Source: Acidobacteriota bacterium
GTDB taxonomy: Bacteria > Acidobacteriota > Terriglobia > Acidiferrales > UBA7541
Assembly (NCBI GenBank): GCA_003225315.1
Contig: QHZD01000017.1
Span: 1 to 64,000 of the forward strand
DNA length: 64,000 nucleotides
Direction of reading: 5' to 3'
The notes beneath the pieces are model-generated. The model ran no database searches, was not told the origin of the DNA, and was given only the letters and a program-made list of their open reading frames with translations. This document shows positions 56,621 to 64,000 of this stretch, one piece after another. The first letter of the stretch is position 1. Every line of letters starts with the position of its first letter. The position numbers were made by a program, and so were the translations under genes.

Positions 56621-57187
56621 ATGGGACGCGGCGCACAATCCAACACCCGGCAAATGACCGACCAGGAGCGCGCCAACATTGACGCGCTCAACCAGCAATT
56701 CTTCGGCCAGCAGCAACAGATCGGCAACACGCTGCTGCCGCAATATCAGAGCATCCTGAATAATCCCGGCCTCAGCCCGGCGGACAAAGCCGCGGTGACC
56801 GGGCAATCGCAGGGCGCGCTGGGCAGCGCTTTCGATTCGCTCCAGCAATCCGCGCAGAACCGCCTTGCGCGCACGCGCAACTCCGCCGGCTTCGGCGAAC
56901 TCACCGACGAACTCGCCCGCCAGAAGGGAATTGCGGAAGCCGGTCAGGCGCAGAAGAATCAGCTGGCCTTCACCAACACCGCGTTTCAGCGCCAGATGGC
57001 CGCGTTGCAAGGCCTCTCCGGCCTCTTCGGCGTGGACTCCAATCTCCTCGGCCGCACGCTCGGCATCCCCGCGGAACTCCTCAATGTGCGCTCCAACGCT
57101 TCGCGCAATACCGGCGGCGGCTTCTTCTCCGCGCTCGGCTCCGGCCTCGGCTCCACGCTTGGCGCGTTGCCTGGCGCGTTTTTTTAG
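56621..57187 (+). CDS. Gln-rich phage internal/tail-associated protein
   Basis: A 188-residue helical protein, Gln/Ala/Asn-rich (LNQQFFGQQQQIGNTLLPQY, SAFDSLQQSAQNRLARTRNS) with a Gly-rich, hydrophobic C-terminus (GGGFFSALGSGLGSTLGALP). This make-up resembles internal virion or ejected proteins of short-tailed phages. Start ATG 56621 after GAGGTG. Confidence 0.55.
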   Translation: MGRGAQSNTRQMTDQERANIDALNQQFFGQQQQIGNTLLPQYQSILNNPGLSPADKAAVTGQSQGALGSAFDSLQQSAQNRLARTRNSAGFGELTDELARQKGIAEAGQAQKNQLAFTNTAFQRQMAALQGLSGLFGVDSNLLGRTLGIPAELLNVRSNASRNTGGGFFSALGSGLGSTLGALPGAFF

Positions 57188-57300
57188 CGGCAGCATAGCC
57201 GCTTTGCCTGTGTGAGGTCTGAATAAGTGCGGAATATTCCGGCCTCAGTAACTCAACATTACTCATTACGTCCGTGCTAACATATAAGTCTGGATTGTCT

Positions 57301-57591
57301 ATGCTCCTCGATGAAGACTCCGGCCCTCTCGGCACGGCAACGCAGCTGAGCGGGGAAGCGAACGATGCCAGGCCCGCTCCCGCGAAGGTTCAGAAATATC
57401 TCACCTCATTGGCTGACGCCTATGGATTGCCTGCGGAAGTCATCCACGCAGTTGCGCAGACCGAGAGCGGCTTCGACACCGGCAAAGTGAGAACTGTAGC
57501 TCAGCCCTTTAGGGCTGGGATCCAGGAGGGGTGGAGGGAAGGCACCGTCGTGCAGAAAAGGAAATTTACTCCGTTCAATTTAATGCCATGA
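57301..57591 (+). pseudogene. Truncated transglycosylase cut by a REP
   Basis: The first 60 residues contain VQKYLTSLADAYGLPAEVIH and AVAQTESGFDTGKV, the start of a lytic-transglycosylase (SLT) domain with its catalytic Glu (TESGFD). A partial type A repeat follows directly, after which the sequence is unrelated and ends. The active-site fold is incomplete. An intact transglycosylase gene lies at 60748. Confidence 0.6.
57493..57521 (+). repeat. Partial REP type A
   Basis: CTGTAGCTCAGCCCTTTAGG then GCTGGGA: the left end of a type A element only. It marks the point where the transglycosylase homology stops. Confidence 0.65.
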
Positions 57592-58559
57592 AAACTCCTT
57601 TTCCTTGCCGACACGCTGTCGGTTTAGTGCTCGCAGAACTGTTTACTTTGTTCGGTGCGGCGGTTTCCGGCGTTCCACAGCAGAACCTGGCGTTCAGCAA
57701 GTTCGTCTTCACACAAAGGGTCTCTATCCCACAAACTGGTGCGAATCTAGCTGGGTGGAAATTTTCCCTCTGGCAGGGGCGCATCCAAAACGAAAAATCA
57801 CCCGCGCTTCCTGCCAAGCTTTGCGCAGTGCAGGCGGAAAGCAGATCTCACGCCCAGGAGATTTGCTACGAAGGTCGCGCGGGAAACGACATTTTCCCCC
57901 AGCAGGCTGAAGCAAAACCGTTTGTTATTCGTGGTTCCCCGCCTGAGTGCCAAGCAATCCTATTCCAGGCCGTAAGTTCTTGGGGTGGAAGCGGTTGGGG
58001 ACGGCTATTGGCACTCCTGGTTCCCAACGAGCCAAACAGAGTCCTACGGAATCTTCTGCCGGACGTGGTTGTTTCAAATCAAGGGGAATCCAGATTTTGG
58101 GATGAGCCTACTTTCTCCCCCTATCGATTGCTTACCGTCGCGGATGTCGTCGGCGACGGTGGCGAAGCACATTTCACCGAGCATCTTTATAAGATCCGTA
58201 CGTATGCCTATAGGGAGGACCGAGGCTCCTTCCTCCTCATCGACGAATATAAGACGTCAAAGAAATACGCCAGTCTTGACGAGACGGACAAGATCGACGT
58301 CCTGGGGCCGGAGCAGGCTGTCATCCGAGGACGTATTCTAAGGCTAAAACCGATCATGGCCTCCGAAGAATGCCAAAAATCGTATCCCTGGGATCGTAAC
58401 GAAGACCAGAAAGCTTATGAATACAGAGGCATCCCAGCACCGAGGAGGAAATGGCTAACGTCATTGAATTGGCAACCACTTCGCGCCCAACCAACGGGAG
58501 GACAGCGCTTTGAACGTCAGAGCCAGGAGAGACGCGCAGGTCTTGAAGGAAGGAATTGA
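57588..58559 (+). CDS. Exported hypothetical protein
   Basis: A 323-residue protein with a signal-like N-terminus (HAVGLVLAELFTLFGAAVSG). It contains several cysteines (PAKLCAV, QEICYEGR, PPECQAIL) and beta-rich segments (GSFLLIDEYKTSKKYASLDE). No family recognised. The ATG overlaps the stop of the truncated gene. First of three consecutive exported-protein genes, more like host cargo than phage genes. Confidence 0.5.
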   Translation: MKTPFPCRHAVGLVLAELFTLFGAAVSGVPQQNLAFSKFVFTQRVSIPQTGANLAGWKFSLWQGRIQNEKSPALPAKLCAVQAESRSHAQEICYEGRAGNDIFPQQAEAKPFVIRGSPPECQAILFQAVSSWGGSGWGRLLALLVPNEPNRVLRNLLPDVVVSNQGESRFWDEPTFSPYRLLTVADVVGDGGEAHFTEHLYKIRTYAYREDRGSFLLIDEYKTSKKYASLDETDKIDVLGPEQAVIRGRILRLKPIMASEECQKSYPWDRNEDQKAYEYRGIPAPRRKWLTSLNWQPLRAQPTGGQRFERQSQERRAGLEGRN

Positions 58560-58589
58560 TAGCGGGGAATTGCGACCACCAGGTAGGCA

Positions 58590-59324
58590 ATGATGAACGA
58601 ATTGAGGCAAGCACGACCTTTTCGATTAGCGCTGTGGTTACAGATCATCTCTCTCTGTGTGTTGGCGCTGCTTCAACCAGTGTCTGCACAGCAGATACCG
58701 TCGGCGAAATTGAAGTGGCTTCTTAGCTACGAAGGAAAATCCGAGAATCAAGTAGTGTTGGATTTGCGATTCCGAACTCTCCTCGACATGGCAGTGCCCG
58801 CAACGCAAATAGAGCTTGGCGGCGGTACCCGGTCCGCAGAACCATTGAAATCGGCAGTCTTCGAGAGGATCGCAGGAGTTCCGGGAGAAGTGAGGATTCG
58901 CGATGGTCGCTACGTCACTCTGACGGCTTGTATGGCTCACGCATGTGTCGGCACGCACGCATTTCTGTGGATTGACACAGTCGGCGGTGTCGTGATTGGC
59001 GGCCTGGAACACGATCTATTTGGCGCGGAAACTCATAACTTCTCCCATAGAGAATCCTTGTTGATCTATTCAAAGCAATTCCGGTCCGGTGATCTCGATT
59101 TTCACGGCAGAAAGCTTCCAGCCGCCTTTCGTCGCGATTTTAACGATTGGATTGCCTACGCGAGGGTGGAACACAACCGATGGATGGCAAATGTCTCTCG
59201 GCGGTACCTGGTTGGCTCGGAGGAACCGTCACCCTATATACAGTTTCGGTTTGTGGACGCCCGAGGCCAGGTCGCTGTCCTGCCTCCCGATCCGGAATTC
59301 CTATTCGACGACGGCAAATCCTAG
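58590..59324 (+). CDS. Exported hypothetical protein, CxxHxC motif
   Basis: A 244-residue protein with a signal peptide (IISLCVLALLQPVSAQQ). A central motif TACMAHACVGTHAFLWIDT (CxxHxC followed by an FLWID strand) resembles EGCVTHVCPDDFGILIYA in the next gene, so the two share a domain. That domain (VRIRDGRYVTLTACMAHACV) may be an inhibitor- or lysozyme-inhibitor-like beta fold; this is only a guess from size and cysteines. Confidence 0.5.
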   Translation: MMNELRQARPFRLALWLQIISLCVLALLQPVSAQQIPSAKLKWLLSYEGKSENQVVLDLRFRTLLDMAVPATQIELGGGTRSAEPLKSAVFERIAGVPGEVRIRDGRYVTLTACMAHACVGTHAFLWIDTVGGVVIGGLEHDLFGAETHNFSHRESLLIYSKQFRSGDLDFHGRKLPAAFRRDFNDWIAYARVEHNRWMANVSRRYLVGSEEPSPYIQFRFVDARGQVAVLPPDPEFLFDDGKS

Positions 59325-59389
59325 TGGTCCCCGCCTAGGCAGGGATTATATCGCTTCGTCACAAAATATGTTGTGACAGGCCGCTGAGC

Positions 59390-60370
59390 ATGAAGGCGAA
59401 ATATACAGCAATCTGGCTCACCCTCCTGACGGTTGTAATGCCGTGCCAGGTGGGAAATACTGCCTTGGGTCAGCCCAATGAGGATTGGACTGGGATCACC
59501 TTCGAGGAACTGCGCGAACTTGTCCGAGGGTTACCGAAGCCGGAGGGGCAAATCCAAGCGATCCGTGTCTTCCCCGACACTGCACCATCTGGAATCGTGA
59601 TTTTGTCGCTGGTTCCGCGACAGGGCTGGCAAGTAATCGTCTTCAAGCGTATGCCCGCCAAACACTTTGCCCTTGCGTGGAATTCTGAAATATTGAACGA
59701 AAAAGACGGTATCTCGAGCAGCTCCGGAAAGGAGTTGACAATCGGTCGACTAGGACATGAAATCCTTATCCAATTGGAAGGCTGCGTCACCCACGTGTGC
59801 CCTGACGATTTCGGAATTCTGATTTACGCTCCCTCCCAAGGGAAAGCTTTCAAGGCGCACTATCAGTCTGGCCAAATTCACTACTCTTCCGGGCTAGAGT
59901 CACCGGAGAACCAGCCATATCGCACCTTCCTCGAGGAGCGCGTCAAGCAACGCGTCAACATCGGCGCAACCGCACAAGACCGCGTCTGGCGCTACGAACC
60001 GACGAAAGTGGAGCTACAGGGCAGGCTCACGATTGAGCAGAGATGCGGACCGCCAGGCTATGGAGAGAATCCGGACACGGACCAGAGAGTCCAAATACCG
60101 GTGTTGCTGCTGTCTGCGCCAATAGATGTGCAGGGCGATCCCCAAAGCGATCTCAACCAAGAGACAGTTCGGGGCGTGCAGAGAGTTCAGCTTGTGTTGG
60201 AAGCCACAAGCTACCGACGCCTGGTCGGTAAAAACATCACGGTGAAGGGTACACTCTTCCGGGCGATCACCGGACACCAGTATACCGACGTCGTAATGAA
60301 CGTGCTCAACGTCAGGGAAAGCCCAAGCCCGAAAAAGAAATCCTCCTTCCAGTTGCGTTGCTCACGCTGA
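59390..60370 (+). CDS. Exported protein with DUF4431-like C-terminus
   Basis: A 326-residue protein: signal peptide (LTLLTVVMPCQVGNTALG), a middle domain with CVTHVCPDDFGILIY (compare the preceding gene) and a C-terminal DUF4431-like domain: VELQGRLTIEQRCGPPGYGE, NPDTDQ, YRRLVGKNITVKGTLF and HQYTDVVMNV. DUF4431 is found in exported proteins of unknown function. The neighbours suggest a small family expansion. Confidence 0.6.
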   Translation: MKAKYTAIWLTLLTVVMPCQVGNTALGQPNEDWTGITFEELRELVRGLPKPEGQIQAIRVFPDTAPSGIVILSLVPRQGWQVIVFKRMPAKHFALAWNSEILNEKDGISSSSGKELTIGRLGHEILIQLEGCVTHVCPDDFGILIYAPSQGKAFKAHYQSGQIHYSSGLESPENQPYRTFLEERVKQRVNIGATAQDRVWRYEPTKVELQGRLTIEQRCGPPGYGENPDTDQRVQIPVLLLSAPIDVQGDPQSDLNQETVRGVQRVQLVLEATSYRRLVGKNITVKGTLFRAITGHQYTDVVMNVLNVRESPSPKKKSSFQLRCSR

Positions 60371-60396
60371 ATGACTTGCACTTAGAAAGCCGGGTC

Positions 60397-60448
60397 AAAG
60401 AACGAAAGCGGTTTAGGGAGATTTGTCGAAGCCCCTTTTTCGTTCTTT
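60397..60448 (+). terminator. Long-loop stem after DUF4431 gene
   Basis: AAAGAACGAAA (60397-60407) pairs with TTTCGTTCTTT (60438-60448), an 11-bp stem over a 30-base loop, followed by ATTTCATTTCC. It may end the row of exported-protein genes, or be another repeat type. Confidence 0.45.
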
Positions 60449-60483
60449 ATTTCATTTCCTTTCTTTACTTCTAAAGGATTCCC

Positions 60484-60738
60484 TTGCTCTCCCATTGGTA
60501 CGCCATCTTAACCGCCGTCGCTTCCGCCGGAGTGCAATTTGTCTTGTTCCTGCGCTGGCTGCACGGCCGCATGCGAAATGACGAAATCACGCGCGCCTTT
60601 GTGCGCGACATCGCCACCAATCATCTGCCGCACATCTACAACGCGCTGCAGAAAATCGCAGCCCAGCAGGGAATTGAACTCGACGATACACCCCTCGTCC
60701 GGTTTGTGGACTTGAACGGTCACCGCCACCACAAGTAA
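60484..60738 (+). CDS. Small membrane protein near lysis genes
   Basis: An 84-residue protein starting at TTG 60484 after AGGATT. One N-terminal membrane helix (WYAILTAVASAGVQFVLFLR) and a helical soluble part (FVRDIATNHLPHIYNALQKI). Lies directly before the transglycosylase gene; could be a holin or an antiholin-like protein (inference). Confidence 0.5.
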   Translation: MLSHWYAILTAVASAGVQFVLFLRWLHGRMRNDEITRAFVRDIATNHLPHIYNALQKIAAQQGIELDDTPLVRFVDLNGHRHHK

Positions 60739-60747
60739 CCAAATCCC

Positions 60748-61191
60748 GTGAACCCGTCTTCCCAACTCCTGGCGCTGGCGCGCAAAGCTGCCTCGGCCCA
60801 GTCGCTCGATCCATCTCTCGTTTGCGCGGTGGTCGAACAGGAGTCCAGCTGGAATCCCTGGGCGATGCGTTACGAGCCCGCGTTCTTCAGCAAATATGTC
60901 GCGCCCTTATATACGAACAACAAAATCGCAGCGACGGAAGCCTACTCGCGCGGTTTCTCTTGGGGCTTGATGCAGGTGATGGGGCAAGTCGCCCGCGAAA
61001 CCGGTTTCGACGCCCTGTTTCTTTCGGCGCTGTGCGATCCCGAGCAAGGCCTTGCCGTCGGCTGCAAAGTGCTGCGCAAGAAATTTGACGCTATGGCTGG
61101 CGACACGACGCGCGCGCTGCTCGCCTGGAATGGCGGCGGAAACGCGACTTACGCCGCGCAAGTCCTCGCCCGCCGCTCCCGTTATTTGTGA
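60748..61191 (+). CDS. Lytic transglycosylase (phage endolysin-like)
   Basis: A 147-residue single-domain SLT enzyme: LVCAVVEQESSWNPWAMR with the catalytic Glu about 32, RGFSWGLMQVMGQVARETGF, and ALLAWNGGGNATYAAQVLAR. It cleaves peptidoglycan glycan strands. No signal peptide, so release would need a holin, fitting the small membrane gene before it and the spanin-like gene after it. Start GTG 60748. Confidence 0.82.
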   Translation: MNPSSQLLALARKAASAQSLDPSLVCAVVEQESSWNPWAMRYEPAFFSKYVAPLYTNNKIAATEAYSRGFSWGLMQVMGQVARETGFDALFLSALCDPEQGLAVGCKVLRKKFDAMAGDTTRALLAWNGGGNATYAAQVLARRSRYL

Positions 61192-61204
61192 TTTTTCGCG
61201 TGGT

Positions 61205-61306
61205 TTCTTGTAGATGCGCGCTTTTAGCGCGTCCCGCGTGCAGGGGCACGATATATCGTGGCCCTACAAACTTGTCATTCCGAGCGCAGCGAGGAATCTG
61301 CTTTTT
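61205..61306 (+). repeat. Two short REPs between lysis genes
   Basis: Two elements in a row: TGTAGATGCGCGC ... GGGGCACGATATATCGTGGC followed by CCTACA (type D-like ends), and GTCATTCCGAGCGCAGCGAG followed by GAATCTGC, a form common in acidobacterial genomes. Confidence 0.55.
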
Positions 61307-61339
61307 CACGTCGTCAACAAGTTCGTCCGAGAAACGTAC

Positions 61340-61930
61340 ATGCTCTCGCGCTACTGGATTCATCTCGCCGAACTCACCATTGCGATTCTGCTCGCCCTAG
61401 CCATCTATTTTTCCTGGCGCGCCGACCGCCGCGATCGCGCGCAACTCGCCGCGGAAGTCGCCGCCACAAAACAGCTCCTGACCGTGGCCGACGCCCGCCA
61501 GCACGACCGCGACGCCCAGCTAGCGCAAACGCTTGCCGCACTGGCGGCCGAGAAGCGCACCATCGTCACGCCGGCACAAATCGTGCGCGAACTCCCCACC
61601 CAAATCTCTTTGCCGTCTCCCATCGTTCTGCAATCCGCCCCGGCGCTTCCAAACTCACCGACGCCAAAACCCAATGCCGTCGTACCCGCCGAAGATCTAA
61701 AACCTCTCTATGATTTCACTCTCGACTGCAAAGCCTGCCAGACAAAATTTGCCACGGCCCAGGCTGATCTCACCGATGAACGTAGCAAAACCGCAGCACT
61801 CACCCGCGAACGCGACGACGCTCTGCGGATCGCGCGCGGTGGCAGCGCGTGGCGCCGCATTAGCCGCGCCGCCAAGTGGTTCTTCATCGGCGCCGCCGCA
61901 GGTGCCATCGCCGCCAAAGCCGCTCATTGA
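61340..61930 (+). CDS. Spanin-like (Rz-type) membrane protein
   Basis: A 196-residue protein: N-terminal membrane anchor (HLAELTIAILLALAIYFSWR), an Ala/Gln/Arg-rich coiled coil (RDAQLAQTLAALAAEKRTIV), a Pro-rich middle, two Cys (CKACQTKF), a second coiled coil and a C-terminal hydrophobic stretch (AAKWFFIGAAAGAIAAKAA). The order with a transglycosylase before it suits an i-spanin. The C-terminal hydrophobic segment is unusual for Rz and might make it a unimolecular type. Confidence 0.55.
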   Translation: MLSRYWIHLAELTIAILLALAIYFSWRADRRDRAQLAAEVAATKQLLTVADARQHDRDAQLAQTLAALAAEKRTIVTPAQIVRELPTQISLPSPIVLQSAPALPNSPTPKPNAVVPAEDLKPLYDFTLDCKACQTKFATAQADLTDERSKTAALTRERDDALRIARGGSAWRRISRAAKWFFIGAAAGAIAAKAAH

Positions 61931-62003
61931 GTAGGATGATGCAGTGCTGAAGGGCCAAAGGCCCCGTTTGTGGTCGGACAACACGCCCCTAGAACCAGTA
62001 GCC

Positions 62004-62031
62004 AGCAGGGAAGTCTGGCTTCCCTGCTTTA
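62004..62031 (+). terminator. Terminator after the phage block
   Basis: AGCAGGGAAG (62004-62013) pairs with CTTCCCTGCT (62019-62028) over TCTGG, followed by TTAG. A 10-bp stem 75 bases after the spanin-like stop is a good end for the plus-strand phage transcript. Confidence 0.6.
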
Positions 62032-62443
62032 GCGCCGCCACGTTCGCTGTTTCAAGAACTTGAGAAGGAGTCCAGTTAGCCCGATTTTCGCGCAGCCCGC
62101 AAAGACTCACCCCAAAATTTAAGACCCTGGCCTTCAATCTAGAAAAAACGTGCGCCGGTCACCCCGCAACTGAATAGCGCGAAACCGAAACTCAACCCCT
62201 TCTTCCGGCTGGCGCACCCCCCGCGCCAGCCGGAAGGAACACCTCAGAAGGAGCGCCTTAGCCCTAGAAAGGGCGAAGGCCCTTAAATAAGGACAAGCCC
62301 GATTTCCACAGAAAACCCATAGCCGGTCTGAGATTCCTCTTGACATCACGTCCTATAAGTAATATTATGTTAACTACGAAATCGGTCTGAAAAACAGATG
62401 AGTTTGGGCGATGCTGGAACGGATTCCAGCCTCCTGCCCTCTC
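62032..62443. other. Right boundary region of phage block
   Basis: About 410 bases without a gene. It contains a perfect 14-bp GC-rich stem (CTTCCGGCTGGCGC/GCGCCAGCCGGAAG, 62202-62236) and a strong promoter pointing right (next entry). No integrase, tRNA or evident att repeat was seen. Confidence 0.5.
62340..62368 (+). promoter_or_regulatory. Orphan sigma70-type promoter
   Basis: TTGACA (62340-62345), 17 bases, TATTAT (62363-62368): near-consensus boxes with ideal spacing. It points right, into the 3' end of a minus-strand gene, so its product would be a short or antisense RNA. Confidence 0.5.
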
Positions 62444-63355
62444 TTATTTCTTCTGAGCGGCTGTTCCGGATTTTTGTTGGGCGAGTTCGTAGTTGATGTA
62501 CTGCTCCAGCAGATGCGCGTCGGCGCCTACCATGCGCCGGCCGTTCACAAACACCGTCGGCGTGCTGTTTACGTCGAGCAGTTGACCATTCGCACGGCTC
62601 GCATTGACGGCTGCGCCAGCTTCCGGGCTGGCCATGCAGCTCTTGAACGCCTCGGCATCCAACCCGGACTGACCAGCGTAATCCATCATTTTTGTCCAGG
62701 AGTTCGATGCCGAGATGATCTCCTGATTGTCGTAAATGAAGTCATACATCTTCCAAAAAGTCTTGGGGTCCTGCTGGTAAGCGCATCGCCCGGCGAGGGC
62801 CGCGGTTCTTGCCCAGGGATGAAGCTGCTCGATTGGGAAATCCTTGAACACCACGCGTACCTTGCCGGTATAGGTCGGGAGCATTTCGCGTAAGGCATCG
62901 TGGAGTTTGCGGCACACCGGGCACTCGAAGTCGGAATATTCCACCAGCGTGACTGCGGCGCTCGGGTCGCCGAGTGAAGGTGAGTCCTTCATCTCAATCT
63001 GTGCCAGGTTTTGTGCCAGGGGATCTTTCGTCATGTCCGAGAGCTCGCCCTGAAAGAGGAATCTGCCATCCTTGCTGACGTAGAACTTCACGGTTTGTTT
63101 GTTGCCGTCAATGGTCAGGTCAATATTGGTTTCAAGCAACCCTTCGACCTGTGATGGCTTTGGAGGGGCAACCACTAGCGCGACATTCGGACCGAACGCG
63201 TACAAATGTCGCAGGTAAGCCTCGATAGTCTTCTGTGTTGGCGATGTCGCGGGGGTTGACGTCGCGGCTGCAGCTGACTGTGCTTGTTGCGCCCGCGTTT
63301 GAGGCACCGCCATGCTAAAGGCAAGGATCAGGAAAATTGTAAGCGCTATTTTCAC
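62444..63355 (-). CDS. DsbA-like thioredoxin-fold exported protein
   Basis: A 303-residue exported protein (signal peptide ending QTRAQ). After an N-terminal domain of about 120 residues (NVALVVAPPKPSQVEGLLET), the DsbA/thioredoxin_4 domain begins VTLVEYSDFECPVCRKLHDA with active-site CPVC (145-148) and ends with the cis-Pro segment VNSTPTVFVNGRRMVG. Likely a periplasmic thiol oxidase or disulfide carrier. Confidence 0.85.
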   Translation of the reverse strand: MKIALTIFLILAFSMAVPQTRAQQAQSAAAATSTPATSPTQKTIEAYLRHLYAFGPNVALVVAPPKPSQVEGLLETNIDLTIDGNKQTVKFYVSKDGRFLFQGELSDMTKDPLAQNLAQIEMKDSPSLGDPSAAVTLVEYSDFECPVCRKLHDALREMLPTYTGKVRVVFKDFPIEQLHPWARTAALAGRCAYQQDPKTFWKMYDFIYDNQEIISASNSWTKMMDYAGQSGLDAEAFKSCMASPEAGAAVNASRANGQLLDVNSTPTVFVNGRRMVGADAHLLEQYINYELAQQKSGTAAQKK

Positions 63356-63370
63356 AAGGACCTCTTAGTT

Positions 63371-64000
63371 TCACGGAATGAATTTCTGTGCGATAGGGAA
63401 CGGCCTGCCAAATCCAAAAGCCCGCGAAGTGATCTTCAGCCCTGGCGCCGACTGCTTGCGCTTGTACTCGTTGCGATCCACCAAAAGCGCTATGTCGCGG
63501 ACCAGTTTTATATCAAAGCCGTAATGATCGGCAATCTCCTGCGGGCTATGTAAGTCCTCGATATAGGCTTTGAGTATGCGGTCCAGGACGTCGTAAGGCG
63601 GTAGGCTGTCCTCGTCCTTCTGGTCGGGACGCAGCTCGGCCGAAGGCGGCTTCTCAATGGTCGAAGCGGGGATCAATTCCCTCTCGCGATTAATCCAGGC
63701 CGCCAGCTCATAAACCATCAATTTCGGGACATCGGAAATCACCGCAAGACCGCCGGCCATGTCTCCGTAAAGAGTGCAGTATCCGACCGCCAGTTCTGAT
63801 TTGTTGCCGGTGCTGATCACCATCGAGCCAAACTTGTTGGAGAGCGCCATCAAATAATTCCCGCGGATTCGTGCCTGAATGTTTTCTTCCGTCACGTCGG
63901 CCGGCCGGTCGCCAAACGCGGGCGCCAGTGCGCGCTTATATTCTTCAAAAACATCTGTGATCGGCAAGCTGATGAACTGAATACCGAGATTCTTCGCCAG
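63371..64000 (-). CDS. nadE: NAD+ synthase, C-terminal part (runs off window)
   Basis: At least 209 residues, open to the right edge. [20 protein letters not shown] and [20 protein letters not shown] are the ATP/NaAD-binding signatures of NadE synthetase. [20 protein letters not shown] and the C-terminal [20 protein letters not shown] match the glutamine-dependent long form; the N-terminal half lies outside. It makes NAD+ from deamido-NAD+. The gene ends 15 bases before the DsbA-like start. Confidence 0.92.
   Translation of the reverse strand: MAKNLGIQFISLPITDVFEEYKRALAPAFGDRPADVTEENIQARIRGNYLMALSNKFGSMVISTGNKSELAVGYCTLYGDMAGGLAVISDVPKLMVYELAAWINRERELIPASTIEKPPSAELRPDQKDEDSLPPYDVLDRILKAYIEDLHSPQEIADHYGFDIKLVRDIALLVDRNEYKRKQSAPGLKITSRAFGFGRPFPIAQKFIP

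Noticed and set aside
35405-57521. Type A-D repeats considered as a CRISPR array
   Set aside because: Copies are scattered over 20 kb, are themselves palindromic, lie inside genes and have no regular spacers or cas genes.
33000-62443. Attachment sites or tRNA at the phage-block borders
   Set aside because: I searched by eye for a tRNA-like T-loop and for a direct repeat at both edges and found neither; a computed repeat search would be needed.

Overview
The window looks like a chromosomal segment of a Gram-negative bacterium, most likely an acidobacterium (Acidobacteriota). That assignment is an inference. It rests on a complete Tol-Pal gene set, a YpdA-type reductase next to an orphan nuoI, DUF1259, GYD and DinB genes, and several families of short host-type palindromic repeats. 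No rRNA, tRNA, CRISPR array, transposase or integrase was seen.

Layout. 0.3-1.2 kb holds a small ribbon-helix-helix protein and a LacI-family remnant. 1.6-7.0 kb (minus strand) is a full tolQ-tolR-tolA/tonB-tolB-pal-ybgF set. 7.2-15.4 kb carries core-type genes: DUF1259, miaB, bifunctional nuclease, MATE exporter, parA-parB, ypdA and nuoI. 15.8-19.5 kb is an accessory stretch of small unknown genes, a duplicated gene fragment and a possible phage-derived HTH module.

19.6-28.2 kb (minus strand) is the most unusual region. Two short paralogous genes, found by reading the minus strand, encode 45- and 56-residue peptides. They share the leader MKHISLQLQKLEERIAPGG (one K/R change), followed by a Cys-rich knot and a Gly/Ser/His/Lys repeat tail. 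They sit upstream of a PqqD-M50 protease-HlyD fusion, a ParB-fold-like protein, a 2OG-Fe(II) oxygenase and a FemAB/GNAT-fold acyltransferase. A LuxR-type regulator and a PilZ protein lie on the other side. The LuxR gene and the peptide-1/protease operon share a diverged upstream module (promoter TTGCrG-17-TATAAG plus an inverted repeat). I read this as an undescribed modified and secreted peptide system, RiPP-like and possibly metal-binding.

28.3-32.8 kb returns to ordinary genes (MOSC, DUF3307, SatD with palindromic operator-like sites, DinB, GYD, PilZ). Two near-identical promoter-plus-tetraloop-hairpin units flank the PilZ gene.

33-62 kb is a phage-derived block, mostly plus strand: large terminase, a very large portal-like protein, scaffold-like protein, major capsid protein, adaptor-like, tail-fibre-like and large structural proteins, a transglycosylase and a spanin-like protein. 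It lacks integrase, repressor, replication genes and a tape measure. Host-type palindromic repeats have inserted in frame into the terminase, portal, scaffold-like and GNAT-like genes without breaking them, which suggests long residence or domestication. A membrane glycosyltransferase-like gene and a pair of tiny membrane-protein genes sit in it on the opposite strand.

62.4-64 kb returns to host genes: a DsbA-like thioredoxin-fold protein and the 3' part of nadE, which runs off the window.
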